A DNA stretch of 9,857 nucleotides from Desulfovibrionales bacterium GWA2_65_9 (GCA_001799475.1 MGTN01000013.1:26435-36291); one strand, 5' to 3'. Positions 1 through 6,271 are shown, numbered from the stretch's first letter. Numbers and translations are program-made. Notes: generated from the sequence alone by a model not told the origin.

Positions 1-1
1 G

Positions 2-577
2 GCGCGGGTGCGCGCCGAGTTCGGCTTTGGCGAGCGCGAGACCGTGCTGGCCCTGGTGGGCCGCTTCGACCAGGTCAAGGGCCAGCGCGAGACGTTAGAG
101 GCCGTGGCCCGGCTGATCCACAAACAGGGCTACCGCAAGCTTAGGCTCATGCTTCTGGGCTTCGGCAGCGCATTGGGCCAGGACGAGGTTGAAGCCTGGG
201 TCCGCGAGTTCAAGCTGGAGCGCTTCGTGCGCATCACCGGCAAACGCGACGATGTGGCCGCCTGCCTCTCTGCCGCAGACCTTGGCATCGTGGCCTCCCT
301 CTGGTCCGAGACCATCGCCCGCGCAGCCCTGGAGATCATGGCCGCCGAGCGCCCGCTCCTGTCCACCAACGTGGGCGTCATGCCCGACCTGCTGCCCCCG
401 GAGGCCCTGTTCGAACCCGGCGACGTGGACGCCATGACTCGGCTCATCGCCAAGGCCCTGGACGAGCCGGACTACCGCAAACAGCTCCTGCGCGCGCAGG
501 ATCTCACCCTCTCGCAGCTCTCGGGGCGCGACTTCCTGCAGCGCACCCTGACCCTCTACGAAGGCCTCCTGGACTAG
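2..577 (+). CDS. GT4-type glycosyltransferase, C-terminal part (5' end outside window)
   Basis: The reading frame is open from the window edge, so this is the C-terminal Rossmann half of a GT-B glycosyltransferase that transfers a sugar from a nucleotide donor, probably in LPS or exopolysaccharide synthesis on the cytoplasmic face of the membrane. Counting from the GTG at 8, the donor-domain opening LVGRFDQVKGQ (about residues 16-26) matches the GT4 'GR-x-x-x-x-KG' motif. E101 and E109 in SETIARAALEIMA form the E-x7-E nucleotide-sugar motif, followed by STNVGVMPDLL and the usual C-terminal helix region. The GTG at 8 is probably internal, since no N-terminal acceptor domain is present. The exact sugar cannot be read from this fragment. 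The stop TAG (575-577) lies in a CTAG that is also the outer edge of the inverted-repeat element that follows. Family call is firm; specificity is unknown. Confidence 0.9.
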   Translation, partial: ARVRAEFGFGERETVLALVGRFDQVKGQRETLEAVARLIHKQGYRKLRLMLLGFGSALGQDEVEAWVREFKLERFVRITGKRDDVAACLSAADLGIVASLWSETIARAALEIMAAERPLLSTNVGVMPDLLPPEALFEPGDVDAMTRLIAKALDEPDYRKQLLRAQDLTLSQLSGRDFLQRTLTLYEGLLD

Positions 578-832
578 GCCTGTTTCTAAGATCCCCGCGA
601 GGCCTCGCTCTCTGTCAGGCGTTCCGTCGGAGCCCCATACGCTACGAGAAACGGGCGGCAGCCTTCTTGAGCATGGCCTCCCGCGCCGCGTCCGCGTTGT
701 TCGTCGAGATGGTTATTGCCCGGACGCGCAGCTTTTTCGCGGTTTCTCCCCAGCCAGGAGGAGAGATCGTCTTCGAGGACGCGACATCGGCACATCAAGT
801 CTGATCTGGCTGCGCGGCGTTAGAAACAGGCC
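577..832. mobile_element. 256-bp element with 13-bp perfect terminal inverted repeats (MITE or IS remnant)
   Basis: GGCCTGTTTCTAA at 577-589 is repeated exactly as its reverse complement TTAGAAACAGGCC at 820-832. These define a 256-bp segment that fills the gap between the glycosyltransferase and mltB. The ends share the word GGCCTGT with the second element at 9625-9789. No transposase is recognisable inside. The only coding-like stretch is a minus-strand 50-codon frame without a usual start (642-794). CTAG lies at the left edge, but the right flank is CCGG, so no clear target duplication is visible. The size and termini suggest a non-autonomous or decayed insertion element; the IS family is not established. 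The gap otherwise holds nothing I recognise. Confidence 0.55.
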
Positions 833-871
833 CGGGACGGCCATTGCGGGCCAGGCCTCCCCGGCCCCAGG

Positions 872-1765
872 CTAATAGCCGCTGTCCGAGCCGCGCAGGC
901 GGTCGGCCACGGCCATGATGGTGCGCGTGTAGGTATGGGAATGGTTGTAGCGGTAGAGCACGGCCATCTGGCGCTCGCGGGGGAGATCCGCCTTCCAGCC
1001 GTTGGCCTTGAGGTAGCGGGCGGTGCTGAGGAGCGCGTCGGCAACGCTGAACAGGTCCACCCGGCCATCGCCGTCCAGGTCTGCGCCGTAGCGCACGGCG
1101 TTTGTGGGCATGAACTGGCAGATGCCGATGGCCCCGTAGACCGAGCCGGGGATGCTCGCCGGATCGAAGCCTGCGGCCTTGGCATAGACCAGCAGGGCCT
1201 TGAGCTCCTTGTAGGCCCAGGAAGACTTCTGGGCCGTGCGCCAGCGCAGCCACAGGGCCAGCTGGGGCGCTATGTCGCGGCGTTCGATGAGCGGGGCCAC
1301 CAGGGCGAAATCACCAGCCAGGGCCATGCTGGCCAGGGTCGTCAGCGCGCCCTTGGTGCCGATGGTGCGGCCGAGCTTGGTCTCCACCAAGAGCAAGGCC
1401 ACGAGGATCTCCTCGGGCACGTCGTAGCGCGAGCGCGCCTCGCGCAGTGCGCTTTGCTGGTCTTCCAGAAAGCTTTTGGCCTGCATGAGGAGCAAGGGGT
1501 TCAGGTAGCTCAGGTAGATCTCCGGGGCCTCGGCCTTGGGCTGTTCCTGGGAGAGCTTCACGTCGAGCAGGGCGTTCATCTTGCGCGCCATGACCTGGGG
1601 GTCGAAGCGCACCTCGGGCCGGGCGAAGAGGGCCTCCATGCGGCTGCGGTCAAAGCCGTCAGTCTCCAGACGCCGCACCAGGGGGGCCCACTCGTTCTGG
1701 GCCTGGGCCAGCACTGGGGTCATCGTCAGCAGAATGAAAAGCGCGGCCCCCAAGGACCGCGCCAC
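872..1765 (-). CDS. MltB-family lytic murein transglycosylase (SLT_2), exported
   Basis: 297 aa from a GTG start at 1765. This start sits 7 bases after a GGAAG ribosome-binding sequence and puts a clean signal peptide at the N-terminus (about residues 1-23, MARSLGAALFILLTMTPVLA, cleavage near AQA). The enzyme cleaves the MurNAc-GlcNAc bond of peptidoglycan, leaving 1,6-anhydro-MurNAc, in the periplasm. The catalytic glutamate is probably E128 in LLLVETKLGR, matching the 'VETxxGR' of MltB. GSVYGAIGICQFMP (208-220) and the Ca-loop-like DLDGDGRVDL (229-238) also match the family, followed by ADALLSTARYLKANGW. There is no lipobox, so it is probably soluble like a shortened MltB (E. coli form about 361 aa). 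The longer open frame upstream to 2200 is a shadow of the two preceding genes. It lies 67 bp after the dual-CxxC gene and is probably co-transcribed with tolC. Confidence 0.88.
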   Translation of the reverse strand: MARSLGAALFILLTMTPVLAQAQNEWAPLVRRLETDGFDRSRMEALFARPEVRFDPQVMARKMNALLDVKLSQEQPKAEAPEIYLSYLNPLLLMQAKSFLEDQQSALREARSRYDVPEEILVALLLVETKLGRTIGTKGALTTLASMALAGDFALVAPLIERRDIAPQLALWLRWRTAQKSSWAYKELKALLVYAKAAGFDPASIPGSVYGAIGICQFMPTNAVRYGADLDGDGRVDLFSVADALLSTARYLKANGWKADLPRERQMAVLYRYNHSHTYTRTIMAVADRLRGSDSGY

Positions 1766-1779
1766 AAAAGATCTTCCGA

Positions 1780-1826
1780 GCCCCGGCCTGGCAGGGGCAA
1801 CCGCAGTGTTCAGAAACAGGCTGCGG
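1780..1826 (-). promoter_or_regulatory. Two hairpins in the leader between the dual-CxxC gene and the transglycosylase gene
   Basis: In the direction of transcription the first hairpin has a CCGCAG/CTGCGG outer stem (1821-1826 with 1801-1806) and a TGTT/AACA inner stem. The second has a GCCCC/GGGGC stem (1794-1798 with 1780-1784) and ends 14 bases before the GTG start, next to the ribosome-binding sequence. There is a short TCTTTT just before the start but no proper U-run directly after the stem. They could act as an attenuator, a processing site or a translation control; the role is not shown by sequence. Confidence 0.3.
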
Positions 1827-1832
1827 CGGGAC

Positions 1833-2054
1833 TCACAGGCGGTCCAGCGGCACAAAGGCCACCTCCTCCTCAAAGTCCTCGTCAAGCTGCCGGGAGAAAT
1901 CGCGGATGGGATGTGTGGCGCCGCAAACCTTGCAGCGCAAAGAGACCTCGCGTCAGGCCCGGTTGACGAACAAGGCCCCCCCGCAAGCCGGACAGCGCAG
2001 CCCCTCCAGGGACTGCGGCTCCGGCCGCCGGCGGTAGGAAGACAGAAAACCCAT
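1833..2054 (-). CDS. Small dual-CxxC protein with in-frame UGA (candidate selenoprotein)
   Basis: ATG at 2054 lies 9 bases after the tolC stop, with TAGGGG as ribosome-binding sequence, so translation is probably coupled to tolC. The frame reads 33 codons, then TGA (1953-1955), then 39 further codons to TGA at 1833-1835. Together this gives a 73-residue protein if the first TGA is read through. CPAC (21-24) lies before the TGA and CKVC (41-44) after it, with residue 34 (the TGA) between them: C-x2-C-x9-U-x6-C-x2-C. The tail is acidic (DEDFEEE). A zinc-ribbon or thiol-redox role is plausible. I recall annotation pipelines naming a 'dual CXXC motif small (seleno)protein' family in Desulfovibrio-type bacteria, which fits, but I could not check it. 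Alternatives are a TGC-to-TGA nonsense mutation (pseudogene) or a 33-aa truncated peptide. Ordinary ORF callers miss the gene. Confidence 0.72.
1928..1942 (-). promoter_or_regulatory. Candidate bacterial SECIS hairpin just downstream of the in-frame UGA
   Basis: The mRNA reads CUUUGC-GCU-GCAAGG: six base pairs (one G-U) with a three-base apical loop starting with G. Sixteen bases separate the UGA from the loop. Bacterial SECIS elements have a short stem, a small apical loop with a G in its first two positions, and a loop about 16-37 bases after the UGA; this hairpin sits at the lower edge of that range. Because it lies inside codons of a GC-rich gene, a chance hairpin is possible. Confidence 0.4.
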
Positions 2055-2063
2055 GGTTTGCCC

Positions 2064-3509
2064 CTACTTGAGGGTGGAGAGTTCGGGATTCTTCTCGCCC
2101 ATGGCCACGTACAGGCTGGAGATGGCCGTCTGGTAATCGGTGAGGGCCTGGGAGAGCTGGGCCTCGCTGTTGCTGACCTTGGCCTGGGCGTCCAGCACAT
2201 CCGTGTTGGTGCCGACCTGGGCCTGGTAGCGCGCCAGGGCCATGCGGTAGGACTCGCGGGCGGCGTCCACGCTCTTCTTGGCCACGCCGATGCGGTCGGC
2301 GGCCTCGCGCTGGCTCAGCATGCCCTGTTTGACCTCATAGCCCGCGCCGAGGCGGGTGTTGTCCAGCGCCGCGCGCACCTTGTTCACGGTCTCGTCCGCG
2401 CTCTTGTACTTGTAGAAGGTGCTGCCCCACTGGAAGAAGGTCCAGGAGGCGCTGGCCCCGACAGTCATGTAGGACTTGCCGGTCTCGGACAGGTTCGGGC
2501 TGCCGGAGAGCCCCGGCTGGTCGCCCTTCCTGTAGAAGTCCATGTCCGCAGTCACCTGCGGGTAGAAGTCGCTGGCCGTGATGCCCGCGTCCTTCTCAGC
2601 CATCTGCACGCTTTTGATGCCCATCAGGATGTCCGGGCGGCTCTTGTAGGCCCGGTTCAGGCACTCGTTCAGGTCCAGGCCGAAGGGGGCGTAGACCAGA
2701 TCGCCGACATATTCCACCGGAGCTTCCAGGGGCAGGTTCAGCAGCGAGTTAAGCTTGGCCCGGGTGGTGTCGTGGGAGTTCTTGGCCTTGAGCAGATTCT
2801 GCTCGGCCGTGGCCAGATCCACCTCGGCCTGGAGCACGTCGAGCTTGGGCTTGAGGCCCACATCGAAAAAGGCCTGGGTGACCTTGAGCTGCGACTGGAG
2901 GCGCTCCACCGAGTCCTGGGCGCTCTTCACGTCCATCTTGGCCTTGAGGTGGCCCAGGAAATTGGTCTGGATGGCGCTGATGAGGGACAGCTCGGCCTGG
3001 GTCAGGTTGGCGTCGTTCTGCTCCTTGGTCAAGCGCGCCTTCTGGTGCGTGTTCAGGAGCTTGAAGCCCATGAAAATGGGCTGGTGGATGTTCAGGCGCC
3101 CGGTCCAGGTGGTCTGGTCGCCGGAATTGGCGCCGGCAGTGGTCTTGGGCTGCTCGCCATAGCGCGAAAAGCCGTAGGAAGCCGTGGCCGTGGGGAAAAA
3201 GTCGGCCAGGGACGAGTTGACCATGTAGTCCGAGCCCTGAAGCTGGGCACGGGCTCCGACGATGGTCGGGTTGGCCACCAGGCCGCGCTCAACGCTCTGC
3301 CTGAGGTCCAGGGTCGTGGGCACGGGCAGGGCCGCAGCCTGGGACTGGGCCTGGGACTGGGACTGACCCAGGATCGGGGTTTCGGCTTTGACCGGGGCCT
3401 GGGCCGACGCCTGGGCCGACGCCTGGGACTGGTCCTGGGCCAGGGCCGGACCAGCAAGACAAACCGCCAGGCCAAGGGCCACGGCATGTCGAAGGGCTTT
3501 GGTACGCAT
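2064..3509 (-). CDS. tolC: TolC-family outer membrane efflux/secretion channel
   Basis: 481 aa. This is the outer-membrane and periplasmic tunnel component that joins inner-membrane pumps or type I secretion ABC transporters to the exterior. The ATG at 3509 is chosen because GAGG lies 9 bases upstream and a signal peptide follows directly (MRTKALRHAVALGLAVCLAGPALA, cleavage about residue 24/25). The upstream ATG at 3524 has no ribosome-binding sequence. After a Gln/Ser/Ala-rich segment (about 25-60), two OEP repeats follow. The first has LDLRQSVERGLVANPTIVGARAQL and a long alternating coiled-coil segment. The second has LNECLNRAYKSRPDILMGIKSVQMAEKDAGITASDFYPQV and ends with AQLSQALTDYQTAISSLYVAMG, the classic TolC C-terminal helix. 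No membrane-fusion protein or ABC/RND pump is adjacent in this window, so the partner is unknown. The family is secure; the symbol is by family only. Confidence 0.92.
   Translation of the reverse strand: MRTKALRHAVALGLAVCLAGPALAQDQSQASAQASAQAPVKAETPILGQSQSQAQSQAAALPVPTTLDLRQSVERGLVANPTIVGARAQLQGSDYMVNSSLADFFPTATASYGFSRYGEQPKTTAGANSGDQTTWTGRLNIHQPIFMGFKLLNTHQKARLTKEQNDANLTQAELSLISAIQTNFLGHLKAKMDVKSAQDSVERLQSQLKVTQAFFDVGLKPKLDVLQAEVDLATAEQNLLKAKNSHDTTRAKLNSLLNLPLEAPVEYVGDLVYAPFGLDLNECLNRAYKSRPDILMGIKSVQMAEKDAGITASDFYPQVTADMDFYRKGDQPGLSGSPNLSETGKSYMTVGASASWTFFQWGSTFYKYKSADETVNKVRAALDNTRLGAGYEVKQGMLSQREAADRIGVAKKSVDAARESYRMALARYQAQVGTNTDVLDAQAKVSNSEAQLSQALTDYQTAISSLYVAMGEKNPELSTLK
3338..3428 (-). 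repeat. Tandem 12-bp repeats coding the Gln/Ser/Ala-rich linker of TolC
   Basis: CCTGGGACTGGG occurs twice in a row at 3338-3361, and GCCTGGGCCGAC twice in a row at 3397-3420 with a third partial copy to 3428. They lie in frame (12 = 4 codons) and encode the SQSQAQSQ and QASAQASAQA stretches directly after the TolC signal peptide. In-frame repeats of this kind can expand or contract without breaking the gene. Confidence 0.7.
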
Positions 3510-3540
3510 GGTCGGTATCCTCATGAACGAATAATAGTGA

Positions 3541-3558
3541 CAGGCGAATATGCGCCTG
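3541..3558. promoter_or_regulatory. Near-perfect 18-bp palindrome in the tolC leader
   Basis: CAGGCGAATATGCGCCTG: 16 of 18 positions are symmetric around ATAT. It lies 32-49 bases upstream of the tolC start and downstream of the predicted promoter. It could be an operator or a stable leader hairpin; no regulator is adjacent. Confidence 0.4.
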
Positions 3559-3578
3559 ATGCTGTATCGGCAACTTTC

Positions 3579-3590
3579 AAACAACTGTTT
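3579..3590. promoter_or_regulatory. AAACA-AC-TGTTT palindrome at the predicted tolC start site
   Basis: A 5-bp inverted repeat with a 2-bp spacer that overlaps the downstream edge of the predicted -10 box, a usual place for a repressor operator. Short enough to be chance. Confidence 0.3.
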
Positions 3591-3616
3591 ATACCCCACG
3601 TCCGCATAAACCGCAA
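3588..3616 (-). promoter_or_regulatory. Predicted sigma70-type promoter for tolC
   Basis: On the minus strand, TTGCGG (3611-3616) and TATAAA (3588-3593) are 17 bases apart, with 3 of 6 and 5 of 6 consensus matches. It lies in the only AT-rich gap of this gene block, between the MogA-like gene and tolC, which supports a separate transcript for tolC, the dual-CxxC gene and the transglycosylase gene. Confidence 0.5.
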
Positions 3617-3627
3617 GCAGCGGGCAC

Positions 3628-4422
3628 CTACACAGCCGCACAATCCGAGGGGTCGCCCTGGAGCTTCTCGATGCTGTGCGCCAGGGCCGGAACAAGCGCG
3701 CCCAGGCATTCGCGCACGGCCTTGGGACTGCCCGGCAGATTCACGATGACCGCGCCCCCCAGGGTGCCGCACACCGCGCGCGACACCGCCCCATGCGGCG
3801 TCTTGGCCAGGCTGGTCATGGTCATGGCCCGCTCGAAGCCGGGCAGGCGCTTCTCGATGACGGCCAAGGTGGCCTCCGGGGTGACATCGCGCGGGGCCAC
3901 GCCCGTGCCGCCCGTGGTGCAGATGAGGTCATAGCCGTCCTGCAGGGCCAGTTGCGTCAGCAGCGCACGGATGCCGCGCTCCTCGTCCGGCAGCACGAAC
4001 CCGCGCGCCAGGGAGAGCGGCATGGCCGCGCGCACAAGCTCCTCCACCAGCGGCCCGGAGGCGTCCACGCGCTGCCCGGCCGCGCCTTTGTCGGACAAGG
4101 TGATCCAGGCCAGGGCAAAGCCCTCGCGCGCGGCCGAAAGCCTGCGCGTATCGTCCAGGCCAACGGGCGCCGGGACCAACGTCTCCAGGAGCCAGCAGGC
4201 GGCGTCGGGCATCTGGGCCTGGCCCGGCCACCACAGCCGCCCCAGCACCCGGTGCTCCTCCTGCTCGCCGCGCAGCACATGCCCCGGCCTGAGAGGAGCC
4301 AGGGGCCCGTCCATATGGGCGCAGGGCACGCCGGGCTGGGGCGCGTGTCCGGCAAAGAGCAGGAAGCGCTGGCCAGGGGTCTGCCCGGTATTTTTAGAAA
4401 ACCGCAGGGTGATCTCGCTCAT
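3628..4422 (-). CDS. MogA/MoaB-domain molybdenum cofactor protein with unrecognised N-terminal region
   Basis: 264 aa. The C-terminal part (about 103-258) is a MoCF-binding domain, the fold that adenylylates molybdopterin or binds it before molybdate insertion. It shows ITLSDKG (107-113), TTGGTGVAPRDVTPEAT (169-185), GFERAM, SRAVCGTLGGAVIVNLPGSPKAV (214-236) and the HSIEKLQGD terminus, all typical of MogA/MoaB. These proteins normally have about 165-195 residues, so the first 100 or so residues are extra. I do not recognise that region; it contains LLFAGHAPQPGVPCAH, VLGRLWWPGQAQ and an isolated Cys34 and Cys76. Sulfate reducers carry many molybdenum or tungsten enzymes such as formate dehydrogenases, so a cofactor role fits. 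The ATG at 4422 is 15 bp after the DUF1614 stop; GGAA is the only ribosome-binding candidate and is rather far upstream. Confidence 0.85.
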   Translation of the reverse strand: MSEITLRFSKNTGQTPGQRFLLFAGHAPQPGVPCAHMDGPLAPLRPGHVLRGEQEEHRVLGRLWWPGQAQMPDAACWLLETLVPAPVGLDDTRRLSAAREGFALAWITLSDKGAAGQRVDASGPLVEELVRAAMPLSLARGFVLPDEERGIRALLTQLALQDGYDLICTTGGTGVAPRDVTPEATLAVIEKRLPGFERAMTMTSLAKTPHGAVSRAVCGTLGGAVIVNLPGSPKAVRECLGALVPALAHSIEKLQGDPSDCAAV

Positions 4423-4437
4423 GTGTGCACCATTTTC

Positions 4438-5214
4438 CTAGGCCAGTAGAACTGCTATGATTCCAGCAAGAAAGATGCCGTCGAACGTGCCCGCCCCGCC
4501 GATGGACAACAGCGGCGCATCGAGCATGGCCCAGGTGCGGCGGTTCAGCAGGTGCAGGATGTCCGCGCCGATGAGGGTGCCGAGCGTCCCGGCCATGTAG
4601 GCCGCGCGCGGGGCCAGGGATTCGTGCCCAGGCAGATCCGGGGTCAGCAGGATGGCTGTGAGCGCGGCCACGGCGGGCGGCAAGAGCACCGGCACGGCTA
4701 TGCCGATGCCCGGAGTCGGGCGCGCCAGCAGGTAGCAGGCCAGGGCCGAGATCACCACGCACAGGGCCAGCCAGCCGCCCAGCATCCCGCTGGCGTGCAT
4801 CTGCCAGAGGAACCAGGCCGAGAGCAGGCAGGGCACCAGGCAGCCGCCCACATTCACGGCCACGACCTGCTCGCTGAGCACCAGGTCGTCGCCCTGGGCC
4901 TCGCCCATACTTATCCGGCCTGAATGCATCTGACCAAAAGAATCCTGCCCGGGGCGCACGCGGTGCATCCTGAACAGCTGGCTGGCCGGAGCTGCAATTC
5001 CTCGCACAAGGCGCGTGCCTTTGTGCAACGGGATGTTCACGCTGCTGCCCAGGATGGTCGCCAGAAACACCACCATGCCCTGCAGGCCCGTGAGCCCCAG
5101 TTTGCCGAAGGCCGTGGCCACAAGGCTCATGGGCAGGAACACGAACAGCCCGAAAAGCGCCACCACCACAAGAAAGAGGAGGAACAGCGGCGGGCCGGAC
5201 CGGAAGAACAACAT
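4438..5214 (-). CDS. DUF1614-family integral membrane protein
   Basis: 258 aa from ATG 5214, chosen because GGGAG lies 5 bases upstream; the open frame beyond (to 5502) antisense-overlaps rfbA. It is largely hydrophobic, with about seven membrane segments: first at 9-35 (LFLLFLVVVALFGLFVFLP), then around 45-56, a segment after LSEQVVAVNVGGCLVPCLLSAWFLW, and a series ending in GAGTFDGIFLAGIIAVLLA. LGSSVNIPL, ISMGEAQ, VAVNVGGCLVP and LSIGGAGTFDGIFL are the conserved blocks I associate with DUF1614, seen in archaea and anaerobic bacteria. Function is unknown; the polar conserved blocks near membrane segments hint at a transporter or membrane enzyme, which is inference. It is probably first in an operon with the MogA-like gene. 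Confidence 0.8.
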   Translation of the reverse strand: MLFFRSGPPLFLLFLVVVALFGLFVFLPMSLVATAFGKLGLTGLQGMVVFLATILGSSVNIPLHKGTRLVRGIAAPASQLFRMHRVRPGQDSFGQMHSGRISMGEAQGDDLVLSEQVVAVNVGGCLVPCLLSAWFLWQMHASGMLGGWLALCVVISALACYLLARPTPGIGIAVPVLLPPAVAALTAILLTPDLPGHESLAPRAAYMAGTLGTLIGADILHLLNRRTWAMLDAPLLSIGGAGTFDGIFLAGIIAVLLA

Positions 5215-5281
5215 GGCAGCTCCCTGCGCTGGCTGGCGGCGAGATCGCGGACGAAGGAGCGCGAAATATCGCTGGCCAAGC

Positions 5282-5304
5282 GCGGTCTGGGCGGTCTGGG
5301 CGGT
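5282..5304. repeat. Tandem 9-bp repeat GCGGTCTGG (2.5 copies)
   Basis: GCGGTCTGG at 5282-5290 and again at 5291-5299, followed by GCGGT. It lies in the transcribed leader of the DUF1614 gene, in the 190-bp divergent region shared with rfbA. No function is evident. Confidence 0.5.
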
Positions 5305-5339
5305 TGCCAGGGCCGCAGGAATCAGGATATCGAGCCGGG

Positions 5340-5368
5340 AGAGTAGCAACCCGGACGCGCGATGTAAA
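5340..5368 (-). promoter_or_regulatory. Predicted promoter for the DUF1614/MogA-like operon
   Basis: TTTACA (5363-5368) and TACTCT (5340-5345) on the minus strand are 17 bases apart, and TGC directly precedes the -10 box as in extended -10 promoters. It lies in the divergent gap to rfbA. The leader to the start at 5214 would be about 120 bases. Confidence 0.4.
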
Positions 5369-5404
5369 CCGCGCCAGCCGTTTAAAACACGAGGGAGAGG
5401 CCAC

Positions 5405-6271
5405 ATGAAGGGCATCATTCTGGCGGGCGGATCAGGCACACGGCTGCACCCGCTGACAAAGGTCATCAGCAAGCAGCTTCTGCCCGTGTTCGACAAGCCC
5501 ATGATCTACTACCCGCTGTCCACGCTCATGCTGGCGGGCATCCGCGACATCCTGGTCATCTCCACTCCTTCCGACCTGCCGCGCTTCCAGGAGATGCTCG
5601 GCGACGGCTCGAACCTGGGGCTCAACTTCTCCTATGTGGCCCAGCCAAGCCCGGACGGCTTGGCCCAGGCGTTTGTCTTGGGCGCCGACTTCATCGGGGA
5701 CGACAGCGTGTGCCTGGTGCTGGGCGACAACATCTTCCACGCCCAGGGGTTGTCCGGGGTATTGCAGCGCGCGGCCGCGCTGACCAGGGGCGGCACCATC
5801 TTCGCCTACCCGGTGCGGGACCCGGAGCGCTTCGGCGTGGTCGAGTTCGACGAGGACCAGAACGTGCTGAGCATCGAGGAGAAGCCGCGCATTCCCAAGT
5901 CGCGCTATGCGGTGACGGGCCTGTACTTCTACGACAACGACGTTGTTGCGATCGCGCGCAATCTCAAGCCCTCCCCGCGCGGCGAACTGGAGATCACGGA
6001 CGTGAACAACGCCTACCTGAAGCGCGGCGACCTCAAGGTGGAGCTGTGCGGGCGCGGCTGGGCCTGGCTGGACATGGGCACGCACGAGTCGCTCCTGCGC
6101 GCGGCCAACTTCGTGCAGATGGTGCAGGAGAGCCAGAGCCTGCGCATCGCCTGCGTGGAGGAGATCGCCTTCCGCATGGGGTACATCGACGCCGGGCAGC
6201 TGGAGAAGCTGGCCTGCTGCATGCTTAAGAACGATTATGGGCAGTATTTGATGGAAGTGTTGCGGGGGTGA
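5405..6271 (+). CDS. rfbA: Glucose-1-phosphate thymidylyltransferase (RmlA/RfbA)
   Basis: 288 aa, the usual length for RmlA (about 286-293). It makes dTDP-glucose from glucose-1-phosphate and dTTP, the first step to dTDP-L-rhamnose and other deoxysugars for LPS and capsule, in the cytoplasm. The nucleotide-binding loop LAGGSGTRLHPLT (6-18) is followed by SKQLLPVFDKPMIYYPLSTLMLAGIRDIL. LGDN (106-109) carries the metal aspartate (D108), then EEKP (158-161), VTGLYFYDN, ELEITDVN (194-201) and WAWLDMGTHESLL. The ATG at 5405 follows GGGAGAGG with a 4-base gap, a strong ribosome-binding site. rmlB, rmlC and rmlD are not next to it here, so the remaining pathway genes must lie elsewhere or the product feeds another dTDP-sugar. 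It stands alone between the divergent DUF1614 gene and the convergent cyclase gene. Confidence 0.97.
   Translation: MKGIILAGGSGTRLHPLTKVISKQLLPVFDKPMIYYPLSTLMLAGIRDILVISTPSDLPRFQEMLGDGSNLGLNFSYVAQPSPDGLAQAFVLGADFIGDDSVCLVLGDNIFHAQGLSGVLQRAAALTRGGTIFAYPVRDPERFGVVEFDEDQNVLSIEEKPRIPKSRYAVTGLYFYDNDVVAIARNLKPSPRGELEITDVNNAYLKRGDLKVELCGRGWAWLDMGTHESLLRAANFVQMVQESQSLRIACVEEIAFRMGYIDAGQLEKLACCMLKNDYGQYLMEVLRG

Noticed and set aside
935..1966. 343-codon plus-strand frame opposite the transglycosylase gene
   Set aside because: Antisense shadow of a recognisable MltB-family protein; no motif of its own.
872..2200. Long 442-codon form of the transglycosylase
   Set aside because: The first 145 codons overlap the dual-CxxC gene and tolC out of frame; the signal peptide directly after the GTG at 1765 marks the real start.
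3338..3428. Short tandem repeats considered as a CRISPR-like array
   Set aside because: The units are 12 bp, contiguous without spacers, and encode in-frame Gln/Ser/Ala residues of TolC.
1536..3749. Plus-strand 737-codon open frame opposite tolC and neighbours, rich in Leu-Gly-His repeats
   Set aside because: It lies antisense to the clearly real TolC protein and has low-complexity composition typical of GC-rich shadow frames; it has no domain signature or ribosome-binding site.
4394..5404. 336-codon minus-strand frame overlapping the DUF1614 gene
   Set aside because: Arg/Pro/His/Gly-rich shadow; the alternative frame encodes a proper membrane protein with a ribosome-binding site at 5214.
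5015..5404. N-terminal extension of rfbA to 5015
   Set aside because: The RmlA family begins at MKGIILAGG, and a strong ribosome-binding site lies 4 bases before ATG 5405.
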